Assembly (NCBI GenBank): GCA_022478985.1 | Contig: JAKSZP010015880.1 | Coordinates: forward strand, 122,703-186,702 | Reading direction: 5' to 3' | Origin: Massospora cicadina | Taxonomy: Eukaryota > Entomophthoromycota > Entomophthoromycetes > Entomophthorales > Entomophthoraceae | DNA: 64,000 bases | Part shown: piece by piece, positions 20,622 to 32,007 of the stretch | Layout of the letters: the number at the start of each line of letters is the position of its first letter | Position numbering within the stretch: the stretch's first letter is position 1 | Translations under genes and position numbers: made by a program | The notes under the pieces: generated by a model | What the model was told of the DNA's origin: nothing | The model's input: the letters and a program-made list of their open reading frames with translations, nothing else | Databases searched by the model: none

Positions 20622-22150
20622 TACTATAGTTTCGTTTGCCCTTGCTCTGGGTCTTGCTAAAGTAAGCTACTGGATGATTGACATGATTTTCATCGTGCTG
20701 GGCTTGTATGGCCCCAACGGTGACATCACTCACATCTGTGAATAGCAAGAAGGGTTGATTAAAATCAGGTAAACTAAAATGGTTTTAGTACAAAAGGCAG
20801 TCCACTGTGCAATAAACAACTGCTCTTGTAAAGGCCACCACTTGAAGGGCACATCTTTTTAGGAGATACACAGGTGCTTGGCTTGGTCAGCAAGCTGAGG
20901 GATGAACTAATTATAAGAGCCCACCATGATCAGGAATACCTGGAAATCCATAAGGCTCTTGGTGTGCAACATCTTCTTAATGGCGTCAACTTTGTCCATG
21001 ATGGGCTGGATACCATCTTTTGAGACCTTATGTCCAAAAAATCCATTTCTGATTGGATGAAAGAGCACTTTGAAGGCTTTATTTTTATTGAAGCCTTTCT
21101 AAGACGATTAAAGACTTTCCATAGGTGTCCCACTTGATCAATGAAGGTTTGTGGAAGGATGGTGATATTGTCAAGGTACATGAAGACACAAGGTAACTTC
21201 AAGTACCTAGGATCCCGTCAATGGCGCGTTGAAAGATGGCCGCCGCGTTGTAAAGGCCATGGGGCATTCTTGTGTCTTAAATAACCCCTCGTTGGCTATG
21301 AGTGCACACTTGGCTCAATCTTTAGGGGCGAGCTCTACCTGCCAATATCTGCTAGCGAAATCCATTACAGAAAATTATTGCAACCTGGAAAGCAAGCGGA
21401 GTTAATCATTGATTCAGGGCAAGGGATCTCTGCCCTTCTTGGTGATAGAATTGATCCAGTGGTAGTCCATCCCCACAAAATTACTGGCATCCTTCTTCTG
21501 AACTAACAGAAGGGGGTCCCAAGGGCTTTGCAAAGGCGCCAATAGCCCAGCTTCATGTAGTTACCTGAGCTCTACCTTCATCTGGGCTTCTTCAACCTTA
21601 CTTCTTTGGTAAGGTCAGGACCAAATGGGGGAGCTTATCCAGTCTCCACATAATGTCGAACCCCACTCATTTTTCAAAATTGTAAGCAGAGGTTGAGAAG
21701 AGATCTGAGTATCTCTTCAATAGTTCCGTAACCTGACTTTGTTGTTCGCTAGTGAGCTCAAAACAATACAGGTGTTGACTAAAGCCACTGATGGTGGCGT
21801 TTCCAACACAGAAATTCTTAGACTTCTGAAGCCACGGACATCATTAACAGCCTACACTGTTAGGAGGCAAACATAAGCAGGTAATATTAATCCCACTACC
21901 TTATATTTTTCAGTAAATTTAGCCAACAACACCAATATGGGTCCAGCATAGGCAGGATCTAAAATTTTTGGACAGGTTAGGACCTCCTTGACTGATGGGC
22001 TATCTAGACCTCAGATCTCCATCAGGTATCTAGAGTGAATGTTGACATGAACCTAGGTGTCAACAATGACCTGGTACTTTGGTGGTATTGTGGTCATCTT
22101 ATGAAAATTCCTGGCATGCCTTTGTGAACATCAACCACAGGTGGAGGCAT
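20622..22150 (-). pseudogene. Protease, reverse transcriptase and RNase H remnant of G1
   Basis: Fragments on the minus strand: KYQVIVDT (~22,060), a protease-like motif; KVELR*LHEAGLLAPLQSPW; DPLLLVQKKDASNFVGMDYH (~21,440-21,500); NSITKKGRDPLPE; GYWQVELAPKD (~21,330); HGLYNAAAIFQRAIDGIL (~21,220-21,270); then the active site VFMYLDN at ~21,160-21,190 where the usual motif is YLDD or YVDD. The KIKPSKCSFIQSEMDFL block follows. RNase H, interrupted by the SINE, continues towards 20,000. Frames change repeatedly. Confidence 0.75.
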
Positions 22151-22599
22151 TCATATGTGAGAGCCCCTCACATGAAACTCAAGTCAGTCAATACAGATTT
22201 CACTCTTTAACAGGAAATAATGAGCTTTGACCTCCGTTTTGGCGTTGCGTGAGGTCTCAAAAACCAGGGGGACCTAATGTCCTAGCAGTACTAGAGATCC
22301 TTCATCAAGTGCACTACTGTGGAGTAGTCCCAGAGAAACTGAGTCCCAGGGAAAAGATGAAAGCTCATGTTATCTAGTACAATGGCGGGGGTATTCACAG
22401 AAAGTTTCCAAAAGCGGATAGGTAAGAAAGTTTAGAGCACACTGGACAGTTTACACTGGGGTCTAGCAATTCCATATTTTATGTAATGCGGCAAGTCTGG
22501 AGAAATTTTAATGCATCTCATCAGTGTGAATGAAATGACATTAATGGGGAAACACTGTCAACAATGGCTTGGACTAGGATTTATAAACTAGAACAGTGA

Positions 22600-24200
22600 C
22601 GTGGGTAACCAAACTCTCAAACTTCGGAGGTAGCATGAGAAACAAGGAGATTCATCAGAAGAAGAGTAAGCAGCATCAGGTTCTTTACTATCAATGGGTA
22701 CCAGAACTTCTTCCTGGTACAATTTACTTCAGACGCATTAGAGGTCACTGATGGTTCTTGAGGCGATACAGGGATGTCAGCATGGAGTACCTCGTCCTTC
22801 ATGCTGAAGGCACTTTTCTCCCTCCTTGGCGAGTCCTTTCTTACAAGCCTTGGTGCTGTTACGGAAACCATTGCAGTAAGTGCATCAAGGTCTAGGATTA
22901 TTCTGGTTTTTGACAACATGGACCCAAGGATGGTTTGAGGAGACATAGGAAGTAGTCTTGGGATGCAGGGTAGATGCAGGTATCTCTTTAAGCACTTTCA
23001 TAATTTCTTAAATGCAAGTAAAACCATCTTTCTGGAAAATCATATGAATTTTAATCTGGTATAAGGCTCTAATGCGAGATGATTGAAGTTATGGCGTCGT
23101 CCAAAATAACGCGGTTAGTGGTTACTAAGGGTTGTGCTTAGGTGTTGAATCAGCTGGTGAAATCCACAGGAGTTTGTCCTTTGTTCAAACGAATACCCAG
23201 GAACGCTTGATTTGGAAGGCCAGGGGTTTGGTTGCTTCCAAATTTTAAATTAAGGCGGTATGGACCTGTTTCAATGTGTGGCAATACTTTGGATGGGGAG
23301 TTATAATCTCCAAAGCAGTGCTATTCAGAAAGGAGTGAATATGCTTCACCTTCTGTTGGTTGGTAGCCTCTTCAATGGAGCTCTCATAGGCATATTAGAA
23401 GAAGGAGATGCTTTCCTGGTCGGTGGTGAACTTCTCCTTAAAGCTAGGCTTAAAGTTTATCACAATAGAGTGGAAAGGATAATGATGCCAGGAATTGGTG
23501 CAGTATTAGAAATTTTTGGTTCCGCATAGTTGCAAGTAGCCTGCTTATCTAGATGTCATCTAAAACCCTTGAGGTCATCTTGAATGTCATCCCAGTTTCA
23601 TTTTAGGGAGATAATGAAGGCTTTTTGAGCAATCTACTCCTTTAATTCTTGAAATTTGGCGTGTTGAGGAAGCAGTTGGTTCTCTAAACTATTTAAGTAT
23701 GTATCAAACCCTCAACAGTTTTCTTAGCTGAGAGATATGATTGTCAGTGAGCTTGGTGAAGGCTCTAAGATTATCCATCTTACAATACTTCAATCAAGCC
23801 CTTATGGTTTAGAGGGACTCCGTCCACTTAGATCTTAAAACCCTGAGCCACATTTCAGATTTGATCCCATAAGGCATCGAAGGCTGTCAAAATGTCCTTT
23901 TTCCAGGAGTCATCAGGTTTTCCAGGAGTAGGCACTGTGGGAATAAAGGGCCTTTGAGGTCCATGAGGACCTTCTGGATCTTTGGACTGCTCTGGCCCTT
24001 CACTCCTAGAGGCAAATTCATATGAGACTAGCTCCTGGTAGTGCTTCTGGAGAGTCCACACCAGATCTTTGACTTGGTTGAGGTTTGATTCCAAGCAGCT
24101 TCAAGTATTTGTATATTATGACAGAGCTGGTTTTCAAGGTATCCAGAATCCATATATCTAACACTGAGAGTTGGTTGTGGGACTCTTTGATTATTTGACA
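22600..24200 (-). pseudogene. Gag remnant of G1 with altered zinc knuckle
   Basis: A Glu/Pro-rich, helical Gag-like segment lies at 23,855-24,094 (LNQVKDLVWTLQKHYQELVS). A zinc knuckle at 22,843-22,884 reads CTYCNGFRNSTKACKKG: spacing is CX2CX4-X-X4C, but the histidine is Asn. Gag would form the particle and the knuckle would bind RNA. Between them the frame is broken many times. Confidence 0.55.
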
Positions 24201-24764
24201 GCTATTGACAATGGCCTACTGATTGTTGTGAACAAAGGAGGATGTCATATTATTGGAATTGCTAACATTTGAATGTAAGGTTTGTGTAATCCCTAATTGT
24301 CAGTAGACTTCGTGGTGATGCAACCTGACTATTTTTAGAAGGTGATGTATGGCAAGATGAACGAAATTTTCGAGATAGTATTTGGTCCCCAAACCCAATT
24401 ATCCCTTTGGCAGTAGAGCCAAGGTATACAGATCCCACATCTTGGAAGGCTTTGAAGAAGCACGAGAGCAACTGGAGTGACCTCCCACATAATAGATGCC
24501 ATTTATTAATTGTTGAATAATTTCTTTGGGGTTCTCATATTGAAGTAGATACTAATCACTGTCAATGGAAGGTAAAGTAAACTGGAAAGTGGCCCAAAAC
24601 TCTAAGCTTTCGGGCTGCATGGGTGATAATTTGTATTTTAAGGTGCTGATCCTTCAAGTGACACTTCTTGACTTTTGGTAGGTTGATTTCCTTGACTGCT
24701 ATTATCCTCCATTGTTCATAAAAACGTTTTCAATTTAATATCTCGGAGCCCCTGTAGTGAGCAT

Positions 24765-25240
24765 CACTTCTCTGAGTATAATAGTTCTATGGAATGTAGC
24801 CAAATTTCAAAATCAGCTCAAAATTGTAAACTAGTGGAGTGGTCAAAAAATTAAAAGGTGGGGCTAAATAGACTACTTTATTGTGTTAAAAAGCATCAAT
24901 ATATAGGATGTATGGGGACTTGGTGCCTTAGAGACCTTTGTGGCCCTGTATAATCAGGATCTTTCACAGCCTTCCAGATTGACCTCTTGGTCGGCGCCCT
25001 CATTGTTATACATTGTCCTCGTGACTGCAGCAGTGTGGGTCGCGTCTCTTGAGGTTTGGGAAGTGGGTATGAGATTCCTGAAGGTTTCTCCATCAATTCT
25101 CATGAGCGTGATGGTTCAGATTGAATATTGTATTACTGCCTTCATGGTAAGGCTCCATTTGCGCTGTCTCAAGAGCAGACTTATTGAGGTTTGATTGGAG
25201 TAGGGATTTTGACTCTCTCATTATCTCAAATACCGCCACC
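24765..25240 (-). repeat. 5' LTR of G1
   Basis: Partner of ~18,330-18,805. Its inner (low-coordinate) edge abuts the primer-like GCTCACTACAGGGG on the minus strand, which fixes the orientation. Confidence 0.7.
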
Positions 25241-25304
25241 TATCTTTCTCATACTTCTTATACTGTAGAGTTCACCCTCCACGCCATATCCTTAGGACAT
25301 CAAG

Positions 25305-25619
25305 TCAACCTGCCAATGTACGCCATCCTCCATGGAATTCTATCTGAATTTTTAGAGCAGACGCTCTGATCCATTGATCCAGTGATGTATCGCGGTGCTC
25401 AATATTGAAAGATTTGGTGTTGTTAACCACCATTGCCAATGCATCACACACATTGCGCACCCCTGCAACCACATTATATCTTAACATTCTGCCACCGCTT
25501 TGGTACAATCCATCTAATTTAAACCCAGTTCTCTTCTGATATGTCTTTCTGCAATAACCAATATCTGCGGAACCTGGAGAGTCGTCACCATCCATGCCTC
25601 TACTTCTTATAATTTTCAC
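25305..25619 (-). other. Unrecognised open stretch
   Basis: About 104 codons are open on the minus strand (GYCRKTYQKRTGFKLDGLYQ, QIEFHGGWRTLAG). I do not recognise a family. It sits between the 5' LTR of G1 and a plus-strand integrase remnant, so it may be part of another mobile element. No copy was found elsewhere in the window. Confidence 0.25.
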
Positions 25620-25939
25620 CAGTAAGACTCCCAGTTGCCCCTGTTATAACCTTTTGGCTTGTTATGGGGTCTTTAATATGCATAAAAAAGTTTTCTCATC
25701 ACTTAACCCTCAAGGCGTCCCATTCTGAAGTCATTAGATCATCTATGCCATTGTCATAATGGGTCATCCAATAACACTAAAACATTCAGAGTGGATGTCA
25801 GACTTCTTCAATTTAGTTGCACCTATGATAATTCCAGGGACGCTTATGGGTTCTTGATGGACCTCTTTGCTTGAAATTAATCAAAGAACAGCCTGATGGA
25901 ATAACTATTAAACACTCTGGAAAGGCAAAAATCCTGTAA

Positions 25940-27100
25940 TCTTATCCGCTATACATATAACTCCAAGGGCATTTCAGCTCAGGTTGCTCAGTATGCTAAA
26001 TATTGCTTGTTTACAACAGATGAAAAAAATTGCCATCCCGTTGCTTTATTGTTTTCACCAATCAATAAAGTAGATGGACCTTTGACTACCCTTTTAGTTG
26101 ATTTTATTATAAAGCTAACCCTTTCTGAGGGGTATGTTATTATCATTTTGGTGGACTGGGTCATATAGTTTGCCCATTTTATTCCATCTCACACCTCAGT
26201 AACAGCAGCACATATAACCAAGTTATTTGTTTCCCAAATCTTCTCCAGCTACTGTGTACCTCTGGAAATCATCATCAAATGTGTGCCCCAGCTCACATCT
26301 TTGTTTTGAAAGAAGTTATGCAAGGCTTCAAATTTGTCCATGCCATTATACTGCCTTTCATTTACAATAATATGGGCATACAAAATTAGTGAACAAATCA
26401 TTTGAACAATTTCTGCAGTTTTACATAGTGGCTGACCATTTGGATTAGGCCTTACACCTTACCTTAGTGCAATTCTGCTAAAACAACTCCTAGAATATTC
26501 CGATTAGGTGTTTTCCCTTTTTGCAATTTAAAACTTTATCACCTCATATAACATGGAACCCAGTTGAGGGTTCAAAATGGAAGCGGGTGGTGGACTTTAC
26601 AAGTTCATCAGAAAAGTACACCAGGAGGTAAACACTAATTTAGAAGATGCCATGAAGACTTACAAGGAGTATGCAGTATCAAAAGAAGGGTAGGACCTAG
26701 ATCTAATGAGAGAAATTTTGTCATGCTTAATCCCAGAATATCGCAGTCAAGCAGCCGTTTAAGAAACTAGGGCCAAATAGGATAGGACCTTAATTCATGC
26801 TATAAAGGTGGTCTTAACTCCTTTAGCTAGATCTTCCACCCAAGTTCCAAATTTTCGCCACATTTTGAGAGTAAGTTAGCCTTGTTTGAGGGTTCTCCTC
26901 ATGAAGCCCCAAAATCATACTTGGAAGATGGGGTGCCAGAGTGGAAGTGGAGGAGATTGTGGCCTTCCGTGTGTAAAAAGGGCTGAAATATCTGATATTG
27001 TGGAAAGGTTTTGTGCTGCAGATAACAGCTGGGTTCCAGCCCATGATTATACCCATGTTCAGGACCCCATTAATAATTTACACAAGCGCTTTCTTTCAAC
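25940..27100 (+). pseudogene. Chromodomain Ty3 (chromovirus) integrase remnant, plus strand
   Basis: Plus-strand order: zinc-domain end near 26,000; core LLVDFIIKLTLSEGYVIIIL, then FAHFIPSHTSVTAAHITKLF (~26,090-26,230), with the first catalytic Asp in VDF; a shifted STAFHLQ*YGHTKLVN block (~26,350) at the catalytic Glu region, where Glu is not visible; a C-terminal KVHQEVNTNLEDAMKTYKEY (~26,610). Last comes a chromodomain split by a frameshift, EWEVEEIV...LKYLILWKGF then ADNSWVPAHDYTHVQDP (26,929-27,090). Chromodomains steer integration to marked chromatin. The reverse transcriptase half is not seen upstream. Confidence 0.7.
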
Positions 27101-27159
27101 TTCTGGTCTTAAGTCTGTATTCACAATTGCAGCCATGTAATTATCCTAGACCATAAGAA

Positions 27160-27440
27160 ATTCTCTCTTGATCATGCCCTGGAGGGGGGTGGTGCCACAG
27201 AAACTGGAGGGTTTTGTCAGTATTCATGACATAATCACTGGGCTAAATCACAGGGATAAGGAGATAATGGCCAATACTAAGAATGTCAAGTTGGCTACCA
27301 TTTCTGACTTCAAAAACACCTTGGATCACCGCTGGGTAAGGGGCAAACATGCCCAGGGTAGTATCAATAATTCATGTAATAGTTTTTTTTGTTACATCAA
27401 TAGCGCTAAAGATTACACATTATATAACTCAAAAATGGCT
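27160..27440 (+). pseudogene. TLDxRWV-family fragment
   Basis: Open stretch with KNVKLATISDFKNTLDHRWV then RGKHAQGSINNS. Related to the segments at 760-1,060 and ~35,800-35,900. Being directly downstream of a chromodomain, it could belong to the 3' end of the same element. Function unknown. Confidence 0.4.
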
Positions 27441-28029
27441 TATTACTGTGGAAATTCTGATAATTTAAGTTGATCTCTTGGTACCAACCCAGAATTCCCA
27501 TAATATGACAGGCGTGGTATGCTTAATATATCATGACTGACTAACAGAAGAAGAACCAAAGTTGTCCTTTTAAGCTTACTAAATAACTTTTTTGGAAGAG
27601 TAAAAATTTAGGTAGAGAAAGTATTAGGTATAAAGTATATCTTTATTTAATAATATTAGAATGTTTGTATACTTCTCAATATGAAAATCACATACAATTG
27701 TATTTAGGGTAATGGAATAATGAGACGCGATTTTTTCTTGTTAATTAATACTTCCATATCTCATGTGAGTTAGTAGTTTCAAAAATGTAAGGGCGGTACA
27801 TCTTGCTTCTTCCAATATTGCATTATTTTACTGATATCATGTGATTAAGGATATATATAAAAAACTTGGATATGGGTAACATCATATATGTTGATCCATG
27901 ATCCTAGCATTCAATTCTATTCAGTTATAATTAAATTTGATTACATTTTAAATATTAAACGCGCATTTGTGACTTTGTTTATAACATGTAAATATGTAAC
28001 TTTTCTCTCTCATGCAGATCAGTTTTTGA

Positions 28030-29990
28030 ATTTCAAAAAATCAAATCAGTCAAATCAAGAAAAAAGTTTAATAAAAATTTAATTTTATTCAAATGTTGAG
28101 TTTGCTGCAGCCATCGTCTGAGATGTCTGCATCTGTGCTGGCTACTAGCCCTGCGTGGGGTAGTGGTCTGGCTCCACCAAGCAATTTTTGGTTTGGCAAG
28201 AAAATGCATCAGGGTTGGGTCAACCAGCCCTCTGAACACAATTGGGTGCTTTGTTCCTTCAAAGGACTTGGCGTTACACTTAGCTCAAACGCAACCTATT
28301 TAAGTTAATAGCATTAAATTTCCTTGCTCAGCTGTTTGTTTTTGCCTGAAGGTGGAGTATGGCCAACTTTTTCCATATGCAGATTGCCAGATCTTGGAGC
28401 TGGCAATAGAAGCGTTTGCTTCCTCCAGCTTTGTGGATTTCTTCCCTTTTAAGGGTTATTTTGATTTGGGGTTTCTTTCTGAGGAAGCTGCAGCAGCTGC
28501 CACCCAAATAAAATTTATTTATAAAAATACACCAATCCCAATAACCTGGACCCACTTACCATCTGACACAACTATGGTCATGAAGCTGGCGGGTCCTCTT
28601 TCCCTTCTTTCCCCCCAGCAGCTCTACGAGGAGCTGATGACTGACCTTAGCCAGTATGGGGGGAACCCAATTTTTGATTTCATGGTCCCACAGGGCACAA
28701 AGCGCTGTGTGGGACCTCGGGCTGTGGCAATAATCACCCTGCATCAAGTGGGAATTGCCCAGCTGATTCCCCACTTGCCATCATCCCCTCAGCGCCCAAC
28801 TCGCCCTTCTGGGCTTTAGTCAAAAATGGCCAGGCAGTTTGCCCAGTTTGTTTTTAATATGACCATCTGAAGGCAAAATGCCCTCAAATGGTGCCCCATG
28901 ATCCTGCAGATCTGGCAGCCAGGACCACTGGCAATTTTTTGCCAGCTGTGATCCCCCAGTGGGGATCGATTTTGCCACCCCCACCAGCTGCCAATTTTTG
29001 TAATTGGCAGAGAATTGGCACATCAAATCAACCAATAAAATCAAATAAAAATTTTAAAAATGTCAGCTTGGCAGCGAGCTTTTCAGCTGGAGCCAATCAG
29101 GAAGCCCAATGGACTATTGCCAGTTGCTCATCATCAAAAAATATGAAACCGACCAATTCACTTACCAGTAACTTATCAAAACCTCCTCCATTGATGATGA
29201 ATCCCTGGAGCATTTTGGAGGAGGTCAATGATTCAAATCAGCCAGTTTCAGGCCATTTTGATAGCCCATCGCCAGCTAGCTTTTTCAAACTCAACTTTGA
29301 TAATTTTGCATCCCACTGATACCTTCCAAAATCTAAAAAAGTTATTTATGCCAACTCACTTAATAGCATTAAGTGCTACATTAAAGCCAACTGATATCCC
29401 TTCAAGAGTATACCTAAGTAAAACTTCTGTAACTATTTTAAGCGTACTTCCAAAGGTAAGATTCTCAACTGACTTTGAGGAGTCAGTTAAGGATGATATC
29501 CAACAAATGCACCAAAATGCGAGTGTGGCAATTCAGATGGTTGCCAGAGCATCCCAGTTTGACCCCTCAAAGCAACCCACTCCTAAGGCTGAAGCAGCCT
29601 TTAATAAATTAACTGAATACAAGTGTAAGGCGGAAGAAGAAATCGCCAAAGAAGAAATCGCCAATTATGTGGCCGCCTTGGTATCTGCTGACATCCTCCA
29701 TGAAAACACTCCTCTAGATCTCCTTGATCCACATCCCATGGATCTCCCCACTGCACTGTTAGCTGCAGTAGAGCGAGTATCTTTTGGGATCCAATTGAAA
29801 AGCCCCTCTCCAAAGCCATCTTCCCCCTCTGATATGTCACGATAGGTGTGAGCCTGTCTTAATATAACATGAGATTAAAGTGGGTTTTTAGCATATTGCT
29901 TTTTTATCTGCCTTTTTATTTTTTGTATTGGCAAGAAGGGTCCCCTGGTCCCCTTGCCTTGAAAAACATGTAACTTGTAATAAAATGAAT
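28030..29990 (+). mobile_element. ORF1-only retroelement, copy H3 (most complete coding copy)
   Basis: A plus-strand member inserted in the 3' LTR of G2. It contains the protein remnant described at 28,123-29,842, a 5' leader resembling that of H4 (TTTAATTTTATT...GCAGCCATC), and a 3' part with GTCCCCTGGTCCCCTTGCCT, a diverged form of the shared tail. No target duplication could be identified, so the ends are estimated from H4's length. Confidence 0.68.
28123..29842 (+). pseudogene. ORF1-like protein of the ORF1-only family (H3)
   Basis: Four blocks are visible. (1) Pro/Ser-rich N-terminus from ATG 28,123 (MSASVLATSPAWGSGLAPPS). (2) RRM-like domain at 28,352-28,760 (YGQLFPYADCQILELAIEAF, FKGYFDLGF, SPQQLYEELMTDLSQYGG), resembling LINE ORF1 (LPNKVIEEELCKGLVAYG). 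(3) CX2CX4HX4C knuckle VCPVCF*YDHLKAKCPQ at ~28,836-28,885, with one TAA inside. (4) Helical C-terminal domain to TAG 29,845 (SVAIQMVARASQFDPS, KAEEEIAKEEIANYVAALVS). Blocks lie in two alternating frames, so at least three shifts exist unless some are removed by splicing. Blocks 1-3 suggest RNA binding. Block 4 has no counterpart in the LINE. Confidence 0.65.
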
Positions 29991-30258
29991 TTTTGTTAAA
30001 AATTAATCATATATTTTAACAAGTTTGTGCTTTATTGCAACTTCTTTGGTTGTGACCAAACAATTGTAGGTAAAACATATTCCTCTCATTGAGATTAAGG
30101 CCATATCCAAAGGTAAAGTGAAGTTTTGACATCCAAAGTTATTGTGAGTAATTATTTCATTATATTTAGCTAATCAGATGAGGGAAAATATAAACTTTTC
30201 AAAGCCCCTTGAAGCCTATAAATGGGCTAATTTAAGTGCAAACTCTTTGCATAAATAA

Positions 30259-30587
30259 TTTTTATTTTATATGAGGTGGGCCAACCTTGGGACAAATATG
30301 CCGCACAAATAGAGAGGATAGGGAGTAGGGAGCGAAAATATAGGAGTGGAGGACAAAACCCAGGTACTGGGGGTAAAACCTTCCTGCGCATGTTCTGATA
30401 GGCCAGGATTACATGATCTAACTTCACTGATTTTCTTGTTCGGACTGAGGCATGGTGTGTGAATCCACATGTATTGATATCCTCTTGGCACATAAATGCA
30501 ATTAATGCAATTTCTGCCACGACAGGATTGGAACCCACAATGTGAGGGGTGATAGTGGGATGCCCTCTCGACTATGCCAAACCACCT
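30259..30587 (-). mobile_element. tRNA-derived SINE, copy S2, with target duplication and empty-site paralogue
   Basis: 329 bp flanked by TCTTTGCATAAATAA (30,244-30,258 and 30,588-30,602). On the minus strand box A is TGGCATAGTCGAGAGGG and box B GGGTTCCAATCC. The tail is CCAAGGTTGGCCCACCTC then ATATAAAAT. The other LTR of the host element has AAACTCTTTGCCTAAATTAG followed by TGTTAG at ~34,998-35,018, which is the unoccupied site. Confidence 0.9.
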
Positions 30588-30689
30588 TCTTTGCATAAAT
30601 AAGTGTTAGTATTTATTAAATATAAAATATGATTGCTTGCTAATATATTTTCCCCTAAGTAAGTTTGGGAAGGGAAACTAATGGTAGGG

Positions 30690-31990
30690 TCAAAGCTAAT
30701 ATTCCTCAATAGAAAGAGTATTTAACTATCTGACAGAACCCCTTTAAGAATATTTGGAGCAGAGAATTGGAGTAGGAATTTTCCCACGTTTCTTTTGTGT
30801 ATAGGTCAATACTTGACCAAGTAAGAGAGTTATACATAGGGTCCCAATAATAAAGATTGTTTGAATCAAGTTTTCCATTGTTAAACCAGGATTAAGTGAG
30901 AGGACTCTGTGTTTTGGCTCAGAATGTTACCTTTTACCCCTTTGAATTGTTAGCGGAGATTGGTAGGCTCATGTTGAACATTTGTTATTCACCAGCGTTG
31001 TTCTCAGCGCCATCTATAATATCCTTGAGGCCATAAGAATGATAGGCTAGATAATCAGAGTCACTTAGTTGATCTTAAAAGGGCTTCTATGTTTGCTACA
31101 ATTGTGCCTTAGGTTTTAAACGGGAGGTTTGGTATAAAGTAAGTGATCTGGTCAGTGTTAGGGTAAAGGTCCCTAAGCTAACTCTTCTTTTCTAAGGTGT
31201 CTCACGGGTGCTTCCAAGTTATAACAGTGATAAGTCAGGCTTGGGATATCATTTATGTGGGTTTAAGATTGGCTTGACTTTGGGTGTCAAAAAACTTTCT
31301 TAAAGAACATCATATGAGTGTGGTGCAATCCTCAGTTATTGTTCCTCAGATGTCATGTATTGATTAAGATATCCTACACTTCTTCAATAGGTAGCGGTAT
31401 GTAGCATTCATGCTTAATAGTAGCAAGGTCGTTAGTAGTTGCCATAAAAAGAGTAAGCATCTTCACCTCTGATAGCTCTTAAGTGCTAGCATATAAGAGG
31501 TTAGTTAAGGCATTGTGTTATTATTTTTAAAGGAGCCTAATCTGTAGAAAAGATTTTTTTGTCAGCTAGTTCGTCATCTTTGCTCTAAGCGTCATAGGAT
31601 TTAGATAATGGTACCTAAAGTTTCTCAAGTTATATACTTTTGGAGTAGTAAGATTAGTGTCTATGGATTTAGTTGGAACCATTGTGCGGTTGACTATGTA
31701 AACTTAGTTTTATATAGGTCCAAAGTGTTTTTTGTTTTTTCTAAAAGTGAGCTCTAAGAAAGAGTCCAGTAATTTCAGCTGTCTTCACAAGATGATCAAG
31801 TAGTTTTGGAGAATCTGTACTTGAGTCTCTAGTATATCAATGTAAGTTTACAATAGTACTAAATTCTTATAATCCTATGTATTCAGCTTCCAGATGTTTG
31901 GTCCTCTGATTGTATTCATCCTAAATTTGATTTAAGCGGTAGTTAATGCGAGGATAGTGTTTCAATAGATATACATTTGTTTTGTGTCTT
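30690..31990. other. G2 interior, no recognisable domains
   Basis: About 1.3 kb between the 3' LTR and copy H4. I see no zinc knuckle, polymerase or integrase motif on either strand. It is either decayed past recognition or G2 was non-autonomous. Confidence 0.45.
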
Positions 31991-32007
31991 TGCAGAAGAG
32001 TCTCATG

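Larger units (their letters stand above)
18330..25240 (-). mobile_element. Ty3-type LTR retrotransposon (G1), decayed
   Basis: Direct repeats at ~18,330-18,805 and ~24,765-25,240 flank minus-strand remnants of Gag, zinc knuckle, protease, reverse transcriptase, RNase H and integrase, in Ty3 order (integrase last). A primer-site-like GCTCACTACAGGGG lies just inside the right-hand (5') LTR. A SINE sits in the RNase H region at 20,281-20,606. Exact LTR ends are not clear because of divergence. Every domain has stops or frameshifts, so the copy is dead. Confidence 0.8.

Noticed and set aside
25305..25619. Tyrosine recombinase or DIRS-type element
   Set aside because: The open stretch has no identifiable catalytic Arg/His/Tyr pattern, and no inverted or split repeats of a DIRS element were found.
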